Both the position numbers and the translations under genes were made by a program. This document shows positions 1 through 8,439 of a stretch of DNA of 64,000 nucleotides, piece by piece. How positions within the stretch are numbered: the first letter of the stretch is position 1; the number at the start of each line of letters is the position of its first letter. The notes beneath the pieces were generated by a model. That model was not told the origin of the DNA and searched no databases. It saw only the letters and a list, made by a program, of their open reading frames with translations. Origin of the DNA: RHKX01 sp963820055 (GTDB taxonomy: Bacteria; Actinomycetota; Thermoleophilia; Solirubrobacterales; 70-9); contig CAWFYJ010000003.1 in assembly GCA_963820055.1 (NCBI GenBank), forward strand, positions 868,001 through 932,000, written 5' to 3'.

Positions 1-198
1 GGGCCGGCGAGCGAGCACCGGCGCTGGCACGGCCGCGAGTTCACTGAGGTGCTCCGCCACACCATGGCCGAGGGCTACGGGATACCGGCCCTGCGCGCGC
101 CGAGCAGCTACCACGGCGCCTACGCGGAGGCGCTCGAGAGGCTCAGCGAAGCTTCGCCGTGGCAGCAGCCGGAGCTCCCCATGGCACTTCCGCGCTGA
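1..198 (+). CDS. C-terminal end of an unidentified protein (partial)
   Basis: Frame 1 is open from the first base to a TGA at 196-198, giving 65 residues rich in Ala, Glu, Arg and His, with a middle segment reading GYGIPALRAPSSYHGAY. The N-terminus lies outside the window. I do not recognise the family. The last 56 bases overlap, convergently, the 3' end of the cupredoxin-like gene on the other strand, which is plausible for a tail-to-tail pair. It could be a chance open frame, since GC-rich DNA gives long ones. Confidence 0.45.
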   Translation, partial: GPASEHRRWHGREFTEVLRHTMAEGYGIPALRAPSSYHGAYAEALERLSEASPWQQPELPMALPR

Positions 199-877
199 CC
201 GCCACGGGAATCCTCGTCCCCTTCTTGACGGCCTTCGCGACGACTTTGCGGGCGGCGGCGCCGAGCTTCAGCTTCAGCACCTGGCTGCCGCCCGCCTCGA
301 GTTCGACGTCCTTCGCGCGCCCCGCGCCCTTGCCCCCGATGCGGGCCGCGACGCCGATCCCCGCGGCATCGGTCGCCGCCGACAGGCGAACCTTCACCTG
401 TCCGGACCGCTTGACGGCCCCCAGTCGCTTCGAGGCCACGGCGACGGAGACCGACGGGCGCGGCTTCGGATTGACGCCCGCCACCTCGAGCTTGCCGGTC
501 ATCTCGGTGTGGATCGTGCAGATGAAGTCGTAGGTGCCTGGCTGCAGATACTCGGTGCCGGCGACGAGCACCGACGTGCCCCCACCGGCGATCAGCGGCG
601 TCTGGAAGAGCGGCTCGTCATCGGGCCCATCCTCGACGGCGATGACGTTGTGCTTCTCGCTCGCAAGGTCGTCGTTGCGGAACACGGGGTTCTGTCCGGC
701 GGTGAGGCGGAAGGCGCCCGCGGTGCCGGTGCCGCCGGTGTAGCTTCGGCCGGGCGCGACGATCGTGTCGGTGCCCGCCGGCACGCCACCGGCGGCTCCG
801 CCCGGAAGCGCGAGAGCCAGCACGGCAAGCGCCGTCGCCCCGGCTCCGATTCCCCTTGTCCTCCCGCCCCAGCTCAT
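143..877 (-). CDS. secreted cupredoxin-like (plastocyanin/azurin-type) protein
   Basis: About 244 aa. I start at the ATG at 877 (MSWGGRTRG); a longer reading to 970 would run into the divergent exonuclease gene. A signal peptide (about residues 1-30) is followed by a beta-rich domain with the type-1 copper pattern: an upstream His in EKHNVIAV, then FICTIHTEMTGKLEV supplying Cys, His and Met. The C-terminal 100 residues are a Lys/Ala/Val-rich beta region resembling an appended Ig-like domain. The likely role is a periplasmic or surface copper or electron-transfer protein. Copper binding is inferred from the ligands; the partner is unknown. Confidence 0.8.
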   Translation of the reverse strand: MSWGGRTRGIGAGATALAVLALALPGGAAGGVPAGTDTIVAPGRSYTGGTGTAGAFRLTAGQNPVFRNDDLASEKHNVIAVEDGPDDEPLFQTPLIAGGGTSVLVAGTEYLQPGTYDFICTIHTEMTGKLEVAGVNPKPRPSVSVAVASKRLGAVKRSGQVKVRLSAATDAAGIGVAARIGGKGAGRAKDVELEAGGSQVLKLKLGAAARKVVAKAVKKGTRIPVAVSAEVPWGAPAAATAKLR

Positions 878-941
878 CGGGCGCCGACGATAGACGAAGC
901 GCCGGGCAACCACGCCGGGTCCCTCTCGATAGGTTGGGCCG

Positions 942-1799
942 ATGGCCCCACCACTGCTCGTCGTCGACACGCCATCGATGCTCTACCGCGCCTTCTTCGC
1001 CCTTCCGAAGTCGATCAAGGGGGCCGACGGGGAGCCCGTCAACGCCCTCCTCGGCACCGCCAACCTGGTCCTCCGCGAGGTCGTCGAGTACGGGCCGCGG
1101 GCGGTCGTCCTCTGCTTCGGAGCGGAAGCCGCCCACTACCGCGTCGAGCTCTACTCCGGCTACCACGCCGACCGGCCCGAGATGCCCGAGCTGCTCGTGC
1201 CGCAGTGGGAGGCGAGCCACGAGTTCTTCTCGGCTTTCGGATGGCAGATCGCCGAGCACGAGACGCTCGAGGCCGACGACCTGCTCGGCTCGCTTGCCGA
1301 GGCCGAGACCGCGGCCGGGGGCACGACGCTCCTGATGACCGGCGACCGCGACATGTTCCAGTGCGCGAACGACTCGGTGGCCGTCCTCTACCCGACCAAG
1401 GGCGTCCAGGGGATGGAGCGGATCGACGCCGCCGGCGTTCGCTCCCGCTACGGCATCGATCCCGCCCAGGTGCCCGACTTCATCGCCCTCCGCGGCGACC
1501 CCTCCGACGGCATCCCGGGTGCGAAGGGCATCGGCGAGAAGACCGCCGCCGACCTGCTCAACCGCTACGGGAGCCTCGAGGAGATCCTCGACAACGCGCT
1601 CGAACAGAGCACGCCGCGGATCCGCGGCGCTCTTCGCGACGATCGCGACCAGTTGCTCGCGTACCGGGAGATGGCGACGCTTCAGGACGCCGGTGTCGAC
1701 AGGCCGCCCGACTCGGCAACCGACTGGAACGCTGCCGGCGCCGCCGCCGAGCGGTTCGGGATGAATCGACTGGCCGAGCGGCTGCGGGAGGCCGCTTAG
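942..1799 (+). CDS. stand-alone 5'-3' exonuclease (PolA N-terminal domain type)
   Basis: 285 aa, matching the 5'-nuclease domain of DNA polymerase I without the polymerase. It starts with LLVVDTPSMLYRAFFALP (metal-site Asp). EADDLLG and MTGDRDMFQ carry the acidic cluster, and the helix-hairpin-helix reads GDPSDGIPGAKGIGEKTA. The segment that is usually FDAxxxxFR reads CFGAEAAHYR, so one Asp is replaced by Gly. It probably processes flaps or RNA primers in replication and repair. ATG at 942, divergent from the cupredoxin gene across 64 bp. The 3' end overlaps the convergent hydrolase by 4 bp. Confidence 0.92.
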   Translation: MAPPLLVVDTPSMLYRAFFALPKSIKGADGEPVNALLGTANLVLREVVEYGPRAVVLCFGAEAAHYRVELYSGYHADRPEMPELLVPQWEASHEFFSAFGWQIAEHETLEADDLLGSLAEAETAAGGTTLLMTGDRDMFQCANDSVAVLYPTKGVQGMERIDAAGVRSRYGIDPAQVPDFIALRGDPSDGIPGAKGIGEKTAADLLNRYGSLEEILDNALEQSTPRIRGALRDDRDQLLAYREMATLQDAGVDRPPDSATDWNAAGAAAERFGMNRLAERLREAA

Positions 1800-2974
1800 C
1801 TCAGGAACTGGACCATCGCGTCGTGCGTCGCCTCGGGGCGCTCCAGCTGCGGAACGTGACCGCAGTCGAGCTCGAGGTGGACGGCGCGCGGGAGCGCCCG
1901 CTCGACATGGCGCATGAAGGAGATCGGGACGAGGATGTCCTCGCGGCCCCAGACGAAGAGCGACTTGGGGGCGAGCTTCTTGAGGCGGATCCAGAAGCCC
2001 TCCTCGCCGTAGGGGTCCTCGCGGTAGATGTTGCGGGCGCACTCGTAGAAGGCGTAGCGGCCGGCGGGCGTCAGGTAGGAGCGGAGGAACTCGTCGACGC
2101 CGGCGGCGGTCCAGCCGCGGTCGCCGCCGGGGACGAGGCGGCGGACGATCGGCTCGACGAGCATCCGCGGGGTCGGCTGCAGGTAGCCGAGGCGGGGCAG
2201 CGGCACCTGCAGCAGCCACTTCCAGCGGCGCTCCTTCAGCCAGGCGAGCGACGGGGCGAGCAGGACGAGGCGGTCGACGCGGTCGGTGTGGCGCATCCCG
2301 AGCTCGAGGGCGATGCGGCCGCCCATGCTGTTGCCGGCGAAGCTCGCGCGCTCGTAGCCGAGCGCGTCGAGCAGCTCGACGACGACCTCCGCGTACCAGG
2401 GTGCGTCGTAGGGAGCGGCGTGCGGCTTGTCGGAGTCACCGAAGCCGGGAAGGTCGATGGCGATGACGCGGTTGCCCTCCGGGGCCAGCGCCGCGAGCGT
2501 CGGCAGGAACGAGGCCATCGTGCCGCCGAGGCCGTGGATGCAGATCAGCGGCGGGCCCTCGCCGGCCTCGCAGTAGGCGATCTCGTGGCTGGCGGTCTCG
2601 ATCCGGTCGAAGCGCAGGCGCCCGGCCTCGCCGGAGCCGGCCGTGGCGGCGAGCAGGCCGACGCCGAGGTGGAGGTTGTCGCGGACGCGAAGCCGCCCGC
2701 GCCGAAAGGCATCCATGCCGCCGGCGACGTCGGCGGCGATCATCTCCCAGGTCTTCTCGTCGGCGATCAGCCTGGCGTCGGGATTGCCGTCGGCGGGCTC
2801 GAGCCTCGCGTCGGGCATCTCGATGACGCAGTCCCAGTCCTCGCCGTCGCTGACGCCGAGCCGGATCCGCGCGGATCCTTCCGGGAGGTCGATGTCGTCC
2901 GGGTCGAAACGGGCGACAAGCTCCTCGAGTGCTGCTGCCGCAGCCGTAGGAGGCTCGGCGGTGGCGGTGCCCAT
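1796..2974 (-). CDS. SCP2-domain / alpha-beta hydrolase fusion
   Basis: 392 aa from the ATG at 2974. Residues about 15-115 look like an SCP2 sterol-carrier-type domain (VARFDPDDIDLPEGSARIRL, later MDAFRRGRLRVRDNLHLG). Residues 130-390 are an alpha/beta hydrolase with oxyanion HGLGG, nucleophile elbow AGNSMGGR, acid WGREDILVP and catalytic His DCGHVPQLERP. The substrate is unknown; lipid or ester hydrolysis is an inference from the SCP2 partner. It may be co-transcribed with the YciI-like gene 52 bp upstream. Confidence 0.88.
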   Translation of the reverse strand: MGTATAEPPTAAAAALEELVARFDPDDIDLPEGSARIRLGVSDGEDWDCVIEMPDARLEPADGNPDARLIADEKTWEMIAADVAGGMDAFRRGRLRVRDNLHLGVGLLAATAGSGEAGRLRFDRIETASHEIAYCEAGEGPPLICIHGLGGTMASFLPTLAALAPEGNRVIAIDLPGFGDSDKPHAAPYDAPWYAEVVVELLDALGYERASFAGNSMGGRIALELGMRHTDRVDRLVLLAPSLAWLKERRWKWLLQVPLPRLGYLQPTPRMLVEPIVRRLVPGGDRGWTAAGVDEFLRSYLTPAGRYAFYECARNIYREDPYGEEGFWIRLKKLAPKSLFVWGREDILVPISFMRHVERALPRAVHLELDCGHVPQLERPEATHDAMVQFLS

Positions 2975-3026
2975 CGCCCTGAAATCTACCCGTCGGGTGT
3001 TCGGTTGAACCCGAACGTGAGCACCG

Positions 3027-3335
3027 TCACGCGTCGGACGAGGCCTCGATCCAGCTATTTGCGACCACCGTCCAGGGCTCGATCCGGGACACGGTGACCA
3101 GATCGGCCGCCACGTATGGGTCACCGTCCATGAACTCCTCGGCCGCCGCGGCCGGGTCGGCGTCGTCCTCGAACACGAAGAGCGCGCCACTCGGAGGGTC
3201 GCCGGTAGCGCCGGCGACGACGAGCCCGCGTCCCGCGGCGAACTCGCTCACGCGGGCGAGGTGCGCGTCCCGATGGGGCTTGCGCAGTTCGAGGATTCCC
3301 TCGACGTACTCGTAGGTGAGGACCGCGGTCGCCAC
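3027..3335 (-). CDS. YciI-like (YCII-related) small protein
   Basis: 102 aa ferredoxin-like fold protein of normal family length. It has the conserved start LTYEYVEGILELRKPHRDAH (Arg and His of the putative active site), the middle GATGDPPSGALFVFEDD and the end DPYVAADLVTVSRIEPW. Family members are dehydrochlorinase-like or of unknown role, so no function is assigned. It lies between the GT-C-like membrane protein (28 bp upstream) and the hydrolase (52 bp downstream) on the same strand. Confidence 0.88.
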   Translation of the reverse strand: MATAVLTYEYVEGILELRKPHRDAHLARVSEFAAGRGLVVAGATGDPPSGALFVFEDDADPAAAAEEFMDGDPYVAADLVTVSRIEPWTVVANSWIEASSDA

Positions 3336-3362
3336 GAGCCGCAGTCTCCCCGATCGCGCGGC

Positions 3363-5030
3363 TCAGCGGCGCGGCGGGAGGCCGCGGCAGACGCGTACGG
3401 CACCGGTCGTCCGGGCGAGCCACGGATCACCGCTCTCGTCGTCGGGCAGGAGCACCGCCGCCTCGCGGCCCTCGCGGAGCTCGCCGATCGCGACGTCAGG
3501 GACCTCGGCGTAGCGTCCCAGGTCGAGCTCGGCGCCGGCGGCGCCCGTGTCGCGGACGAGCTCGACCACGTTGAGGCCCGGCTCGAGCTCGAAGCTCGTG
3601 TAGCCGTCGGCACCGGGCTGCGTCGTCACGCAGCCGGCGGTCCGCGGCCCGCCCTTCGCCGGGATGTCCACCGATGCGATGCCGAGGCCGCGAACGAGCA
3701 CGAAATCGGCGCTGCGGCGGACCTCCTCGGACTGCTCGCGGATCTCGGATGCGGTGAACCCGAGCGGCCCGACGGCGTCCTCGAAATCGCGGATCGCCGC
3801 CTCCGTCGCGGCGATCTGGCTCGAAGCCGGAGGCCCGAGGTCGGAGACCCGCAGGTCCGCCACGAATGGGCTGCCCGACGCATCGAGGGCGCCGAGCTGC
3901 GCTGCGACCTCGTCGGCGTCGCGTGCGTAGTCGGGCGCGGTCCGAAGCAGCAGCGAGAGATTGCCGATCAGGCACACGAGGGCGAGTGCGAGGAGCCACC
4001 TGTAGACCCGGGTCGAGGGAACCCGGTCGCGGAACAGTTCGGCCGCGATCAGGACGATCATGATCGCGCCGAAGAACAGGTAACGCGGCGTGTCCGGCTC
4101 GCGACCGTCGCCCTCGGCGAGGCCGATGCCGGCCCAGAAGGCGAGGAGCGTCGCGAGGTAGGCCCACGTCCACGCCGTTCCCCGGCCGGTTGCGAGACGA
4201 ATGGCGATCAAGACCGCCCCGACGATCGCCGCAAGGTCGAAGATGATCTTCAGCAACGATCCGACGTCGCTGTCGGGCGGCAACCCGACCATCCCCTCGA
4301 GCGCCGCTCCAGCAGCCTCGACGAGGAACAGCGGCGTGCCGAGCAGGTTCGAGGCCGACGTGATCCCCTGGTCGAAGTGCCGCGCCCAGAGCCACCAGGC
4401 GAACCACAGGAAGAGCGGTACAAGCGGCACCCAGAGCTCGCGCCGGCGCCCGCGATCGACGGCGTAGAAGACGAGGAGGCCGATGGCGACGATCGTGCCG
4501 AACGTGTGCGAAAGCATCGAGAGGATCAGCAATGCCATAGCGAGGACGTCCCCGCCGAGACTGCGGCGCTCGACGGCGACGAGCGCGCCGAGCCCGAGCC
4601 CGATCGAGAGCGTGAACGGGATGCCCAGGGGCGAGATGAACATGTCCTGGGCGGAGCCGAAGAAGAGGAGCACGATCGCCGGGAGGACCGCGACCGCGGC
4701 GCCGAGCCGGCGCCGGACCAGGACGAAGACCAGAACCGCGCAGGCCTGCAGCGAGACGATGCCGAGGATCCGGAAGGGCAGATAGTCGGTCCCGAAGATC
4801 CGGGGCAGGCCCTCATAGATGACCCGGGTCGTTGCGATCAGGTGACTGTTGTGCGGCGTCAGCAGGTGGGCCGGAGTGAAGTCGCCGGCAAAGGTGAGCC
4901 AGTCGAGCTCGTCGCTCCAGAACGTCAGGTCCCGGCCGAGGACCAGGATCAGAGCCGCCGACACGACCATCGCGACGACGAGAACGACGCGCGCGAGACG
5001 GTCCGCGCGCTCGGTGGGTCCCGATGGCAT
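3363..5030 (-). CDS. polytopic membrane protein, GT-C glycosyltransferase-like
   Basis: 555 aa. An N-terminal membrane helix (about residues 13-30) is followed by an outside loop with FWSDELDW, the acidic pair typical of GT-C family glycosyltransferases. About ten more hydrophobic segments follow, up to residue 365. The last 190 residues form a soluble domain that ends near GAVRVCRGLPPRR. The probable role is transfer of a polyprenyl-linked sugar to an outside acceptor, inferred from topology and the DE motif only. First gene of a minus-strand run that continues to the YciI-like protein and the hydrolase. Confidence 0.7.
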   Translation of the reverse strand: MPSGPTERADRLARVVLVVAMVVSAALILVLGRDLTFWSDELDWLTFAGDFTPAHLLTPHNSHLIATTRVIYEGLPRIFGTDYLPFRILGIVSLQACAVLVFVLVRRRLGAAVAVLPAIVLLFFGSAQDMFISPLGIPFTLSIGLGLGALVAVERRSLGGDVLAMALLILSMLSHTFGTIVAIGLLVFYAVDRGRRRELWVPLVPLFLWFAWWLWARHFDQGITSASNLLGTPLFLVEAAGAALEGMVGLPPDSDVGSLLKIIFDLAAIVGAVLIAIRLATGRGTAWTWAYLATLLAFWAGIGLAEGDGREPDTPRYLFFGAIMIVLIAAELFRDRVPSTRVYRWLLALALVCLIGNLSLLLRTAPDYARDADEVAAQLGALDASGSPFVADLRVSDLGPPASSQIAATEAAIRDFEDAVGPLGFTASEIREQSEEVRRSADFVLVRGLGIASVDIPAKGGPRTAGCVTTQPGADGYTSFELEPGLNVVELVRDTGAAGAELDLGRYAEVPDVAIGELREGREAAVLLPDDESGDPWLARTTGAVRVCRGLPPRR

Positions 5031-5056
5031 CGCGGGAACGCTAGCGTCAGCCCCGC

Positions 5057-5728
5057 ATGGATCAGCAACCGGGATGGATCAGCCGCGCGACCTCGCAGGA
5101 CCAGACCGGTCCGCCGTCGCTGCTGGCGACCGTGGGCGGGTGGCTGGGGATCGCCGAGGCGACCCTGCCGTTCCTCGCCTTCACGATCGTCTGGGCGGCG
5201 TCCGGGCAGGACATCCTGCTCGGCGGCATCGTCGCGGTTGCGATCAGCGGCACGCTCGCCGTGGCCCGGCTCCTGCGCCATCAGACGACGCAGTTCGCGC
5301 TGTCGGGCGTGATCGGGGTCGCATTCGGCGCCTTCGTCGCCTCGCGGACGGGCAAGGCCGAGGACTTCTTCCTCCCCGGCATCCTCATCAACGCGGCGTC
5401 GGCGACCGCCTACCTCTTCTCGATCCTGATCCGCCGGCCGCTGCTCGGCCTGATCGTCTCCACGGTCACCGGCGAGGGACGCGCCTGGTACCAGGACCCG
5501 GACCGCCGCCGCGCCTACACGAAGGCGAGCTGGATCTGGGTCGCCCTCTTCTGCTTCCGCCTCTCGATCCAGCTGCCCCTGTATCTGTCGGGGCTGGTCG
5601 GTCCGCTCGCAGTCGCCCGGATCGTCACCGGCATCCCGCTGTTCGCGCTCGGCGTCTGGCTCTCCTACCTCCTGCTCCGGACCACGCTGCCGGAGCTGGA
5701 GCCGCAGACCGACCCGCCCGTTCCTTGA
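5057..5728 (+). CDS. DUF3159 family membrane protein
   Basis: 223 aa with about six membrane segments, beginning with a GGWLGIAEATLPFLAFTIVW helix. The family hallmark loop GEGRAWYQDPDRRRAYTKAS sits between helices 4 and 5. Length and order match DUF3159 proteins of actinobacteria, whose function is unknown. The start is 26 bp from the divergent GT-C-like gene. Its TGA overlaps the TTG start of the EamA gene (TTGA), so the two are probably translationally coupled. Confidence 0.85.
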   Translation: MDQQPGWISRATSQDQTGPPSLLATVGGWLGIAEATLPFLAFTIVWAASGQDILLGGIVAVAISGTLAVARLLRHQTTQFALSGVIGVAFGAFVASRTGKAEDFFLPGILINAASATAYLFSILIRRPLLGLIVSTVTGEGRAWYQDPDRRRAYTKASWIWVALFCFRLSIQLPLYLSGLVGPLAVARIVTGIPLFALGVWLSYLLLRTTLPELEPQTDPPVP

Positions 5729-6585
5729 GCCCCCGCGCGTGGACGTCCTTCGCGGCCGTCTCCGTCCTCTGGGGCATCCCCTATCTCTTCATCAGCATCG
5801 CCGTCGACCACGGCATCTCGCCGGGCTTCCTCGCCTGGTCGCGGGTCCTGCTCGGCGCCCTCGTGCTGCTCCCGATCGTCTGGCGGGCAGGACTGCTCGG
5901 CTCGCTGCGGCGTCACCGCGGCTGGATCCTCCTCTATGCGATCGTCGAGATCGCGATCCCCTTCCCGCTGATCGCGTTCGGCGAGCAGCACGTGAGCTCG
6001 TCGGTGGCGGCGATCCTGATCGCGGCCGTGCCGCTGATCGTCGCCGTGCTCGCCCGCCTCTTCGACCACTCCGAGCGCGTCGGCGGCCGCCGGCTCGCCG
6101 GGCTCGTGGTCGGCTTCGCGGGAGTCGTCGCGCTGGTCGGAGTCGACATCGCCGGCGACGGCGACGAGGTGATCGGCGCGATCGCGATCCTGATCGCCGC
6201 CGTCGGCTACGCCGTCGGCCCGATGACCCTGCAGGCGAAGCTCTCCGACGTCGACCCGCGGGCGATCATGGCCGGGGCGCTCGCGGTCGCGGCCGTGGTC
6301 CTGACGCCCTTCGCAGCGCTGGCCCCGCCCGACGCGGCGCTCGAGCCGCAGGCCGTCCTCTCGATCGTGATCCTCGGGATCTTCTGCACCGCCGCCGCCT
6401 TCGTCCTCTTCGGAGCGCTCGTACTCGACATCGGCGCCGGCCGGGCGCTGGTCATCACCTACGTCGCCCCGGTCGTCGCGCTGATCGCCGGCGTCCTCGT
6501 GCTGAGCGAGTCGCCGGGGGTCGGCACCCTCGTCGGGCTGCCGCTGATCCTCGGCGGATCGTGGCTCGCGACCGGCGCCGACTGA
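5725..6585 (+). CDS. EamA/DMT-superfamily transporter
   Basis: 286 aa from a TTG at 5725 that overlaps the preceding stop by 4 bp. There are ten predicted membrane helices in two EamA repeats. The first has the hallmark VLWGIPYLFISIAVD and FLAWSRVLLGALVLLP, and the second ends ITYVAPVVALIAGVLVLSE. Members export amino acids or other small metabolites; the substrate here is unknown. The longer open frame that begins at 4849 is rejected because it runs through the DUF3159 gene. Confidence 0.88.
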   Translation: MSPRAWTSFAAVSVLWGIPYLFISIAVDHGISPGFLAWSRVLLGALVLLPIVWRAGLLGSLRRHRGWILLYAIVEIAIPFPLIAFGEQHVSSSVAAILIAAVPLIVAVLARLFDHSERVGGRRLAGLVVGFAGVVALVGVDIAGDGDEVIGAIAILIAAVGYAVGPMTLQAKLSDVDPRAIMAGALAVAAVVLTPFAALAPPDAALEPQAVLSIVILGIFCTAAAFVLFGALVLDIGAGRALVITYVAPVVALIAGVLVLSESPGVGTLVGLPLILGGSWLATGAD

Positions 6586-6599
6586 GCGGCGGGCGACGC

Positions 6600-7070
6600 T
6601 CAGGCCGCGGTGCCGACCGCGGCCCGCATCCGCTCCTCGAGCCGGGCGGCGTCCTCGGGCGAGATGATCCGGAGCTGACCCTGGAAGGCGAGGTGCCAGT
6701 GCTCAGCGGGCCACTTGGCCATGTGGTCGAGCTCGCCGAGCATCGACTCGGCGGACACGAACTCCGACTCGTCGAGGACCAGCACCGGCTCGCCCTCGAC
6801 CCGCCACGGATAGTCCTCCGGCGCCTTCTTCTTCCCCTGCGGCCAGATCGGCTCGCGGTCCTCGAACACCGGGGTGAGCACCCGGGCGATCCCGCCGAAT
6901 GCCTGGACGCCGGTCACGTAGAAGATCACCAGGTCACCGGGGACGAACTGCTCCGCCTGCCGGATCCGCCGCTCCTTCAGCCCGATGACGTCGAAATTGC
7001 GCTCGACGTTGATCCGGAAGTTCTCGAGCGAGCCCGTCAGGATCCACGTTTTCGGGGCGTCGGCGGCCAT
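6600..7070 (-). CDS. EVE domain protein
   Basis: 156 aa single-domain protein. It starts WILTGSLENFRINVERN and continues with EQFVPGDLVIFYVTG, a YPWRVEGEPV segment and the C-terminal AEHWHLAFQGQLRIISPED, typical of EVE/PUA-like domains. These bind modified nucleobases in DNA or RNA, as known for EVE and YTH-like folds; the ligand here is unknown. No restriction or methylation gene lies beside it, so a defence role is not supported. Its stop is 15 bp from the convergent EamA stop. Confidence 0.87.
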   Translation of the reverse strand: MAADAPKTWILTGSLENFRINVERNFDVIGLKERRIRQAEQFVPGDLVIFYVTGVQAFGGIARVLTPVFEDREPIWPQGKKKAPEDYPWRVEGEPVLVLDESEFVSAESMLGELDHMAKWPAEHWHLAFQGQLRIISPEDAARLEERMRAAVGTAA

Positions 7071-7190
7071 CGGCGACGATCATAGAACGGGATTTCCGCG
7101 CCGGGTGCCGGGTTGCTCCGCAACTCTCGACCGGCCCCGCGGTTAAAGCAGGACACTAGAGTTGTCGATCCCCACTTAGGTACCTACCCC

Positions 7191-8420
7191 ATGGAGAGCC
7201 ACTTGCACGCCCTGCCGAAGCCCGTTTCCATCCGTCGCGCGATCCTGATCGCCGCGACCGCGCTGCTCGCCATCGCCCTGGTCGCGATCGCCGCCGCCCC
7301 CGCCGACGCGGCCAAGGAGGGTCCGAAGGGCAACGCCTTCTACAAGACCCCGAAGAAGCTTCCGAAGGGCCACGGACAGGTCATCTGGCAGCGCGACGCG
7401 ACGAAGCTCGCGCCGATCGCCGGCGCCAAGGTCAACAAGACCGTTCTCTACACCTCGGTCGCCCCGAACGGCGACGAGGTCGCGGTCAGCGGCTCCGTCG
7501 CGATTCCGAAGGGCAAGGCGCCGAAGGGCGGCTGGCCGGTGATCAGCTACGCGCACGGCACGACCGGCAACGCCGACTCCTGCGCCCCGACGCGCATCCG
7601 CCCATCGAGCCCCGCCGCACCGTACGTCGCCTACGCCCACCCGCAGTTCGAGGACTGGGTCGACGCCGGCTACGCGGTCGTCGCCAGCGACTACCAGGGC
7701 CTCGGCACCGCCGGCCCCCACCCCTATCTGATCGGCAAGGCCGAGGGACGCAGCGTTGTCGACATGGTCCGTGCCGCGCGCGACCTCAACCCGAACATCG
7801 GCAGGAAGTACCTGATCGCCGGTCACTCGCAGGGCGGCCAGTCGTCGCTGTTCGCCGCTTCGCTCGCCGACAAGTGGGCGCCCGACCTGAAGCTGAAGGG
7901 CACCGTCGCCTACGCCCCGGCGTCGCACATCACCACGCAGGCACAGCTGTTGCCGTCGCTGACAAGCCCCAGTGGCCTCTCCGCCCTCGCGGCGCTGATC
8001 CTCGACGGCGCGACGACGGCTGACCACAACATCAAGATCAACCAGCTGCTCACCCCGGACGCGAAGGCGCTGTTTCCGCAGACCGAGCAGACCTGCCTCG
8101 CGCAGCTGTCGGAGCCCGACAGCTTCGGCGGGATCGCGCCCGCCGACCTGCTGAAGTCCGGCGCCGACACGACGGAGCTCTACAAGGTGCTCGACGGTAT
8201 GAACCCCGCCGTGAAGCTGAAGGCGCCGCTCCTGCTCGCCCAGGGCACCACCGACACGACGGTGTTCCCGTTCTTCACCGATCAGCTCAACGGTGAGCTC
8301 ACCGACCTTGGCGACGACGTCGACTACAAGACGTACGCGGGCGTCAACCACGGCGCGATCGTCGCCGCGGCCGAAGACGACGCACTCGCCTTCTTCGAGC
8401 AGCAGCTGCCCGCCAAGTAG
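7191..8420 (+). CDS. secreted lipase, LIP/secretory-lipase family
   Basis: 409 aa from the ATG at 7191; the upstream extension to 7113 lacks signal-peptide character. A signal peptide ends near PADAAKEG (about residue 40). The alpha/beta hydrolase core has ISYAHGTTGNADSC (oxyanion region), nucleophile AGHSQGGQSS, acid QGTTDTTVFPFF and His GVNHGAIV. Similar proteins are extracellular triacylglycerol lipases or esterases. It has its own 120-bp upstream region with an inverted repeat, and its end faces the TAP-like lipoprotein gene. Confidence 0.87.
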   Translation: MESHLHALPKPVSIRRAILIAATALLAIALVAIAAAPADAAKEGPKGNAFYKTPKKLPKGHGQVIWQRDATKLAPIAGAKVNKTVLYTSVAPNGDEVAVSGSVAIPKGKAPKGGWPVISYAHGTTGNADSCAPTRIRPSSPAAPYVAYAHPQFEDWVDAGYAVVASDYQGLGTAGPHPYLIGKAEGRSVVDMVRAARDLNPNIGRKYLIAGHSQGGQSSLFAASLADKWAPDLKLKGTVAYAPASHITTQAQLLPSLTSPSGLSALAALILDGATTADHNIKINQLLTPDAKALFPQTEQTCLAQLSEPDSFGGIAPADLLKSGADTTELYKVLDGMNPAVKLKAPLLLAQGTTDTTVFPFFTDQLNGELTDLGDDVDYKTYAGVNHGAIVAAAEDDALAFFEQQLPAK

Positions 8421-8439
8421 GCGGGCCGGCTGCGGCCGG

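Noticed and set aside
509..3097. An 862-codon plus-strand open frame
   Set aside because: Low-complexity Arg/Gly/Ala sequence antisense to the cupredoxin and SCP2-hydrolase genes and out of frame with the exonuclease gene.
3261..5312. A 683-codon plus-strand open frame
   Set aside because: Antisense to the YciI and GT-C-like genes; highly charged, with no family motif.
6600..7070. EVE-domain gene as part of a defence or modified-DNA restriction island
   Set aside because: No nuclease, helicase or methyltransferase gene nearby; the neighbours are a transporter and a lipase.
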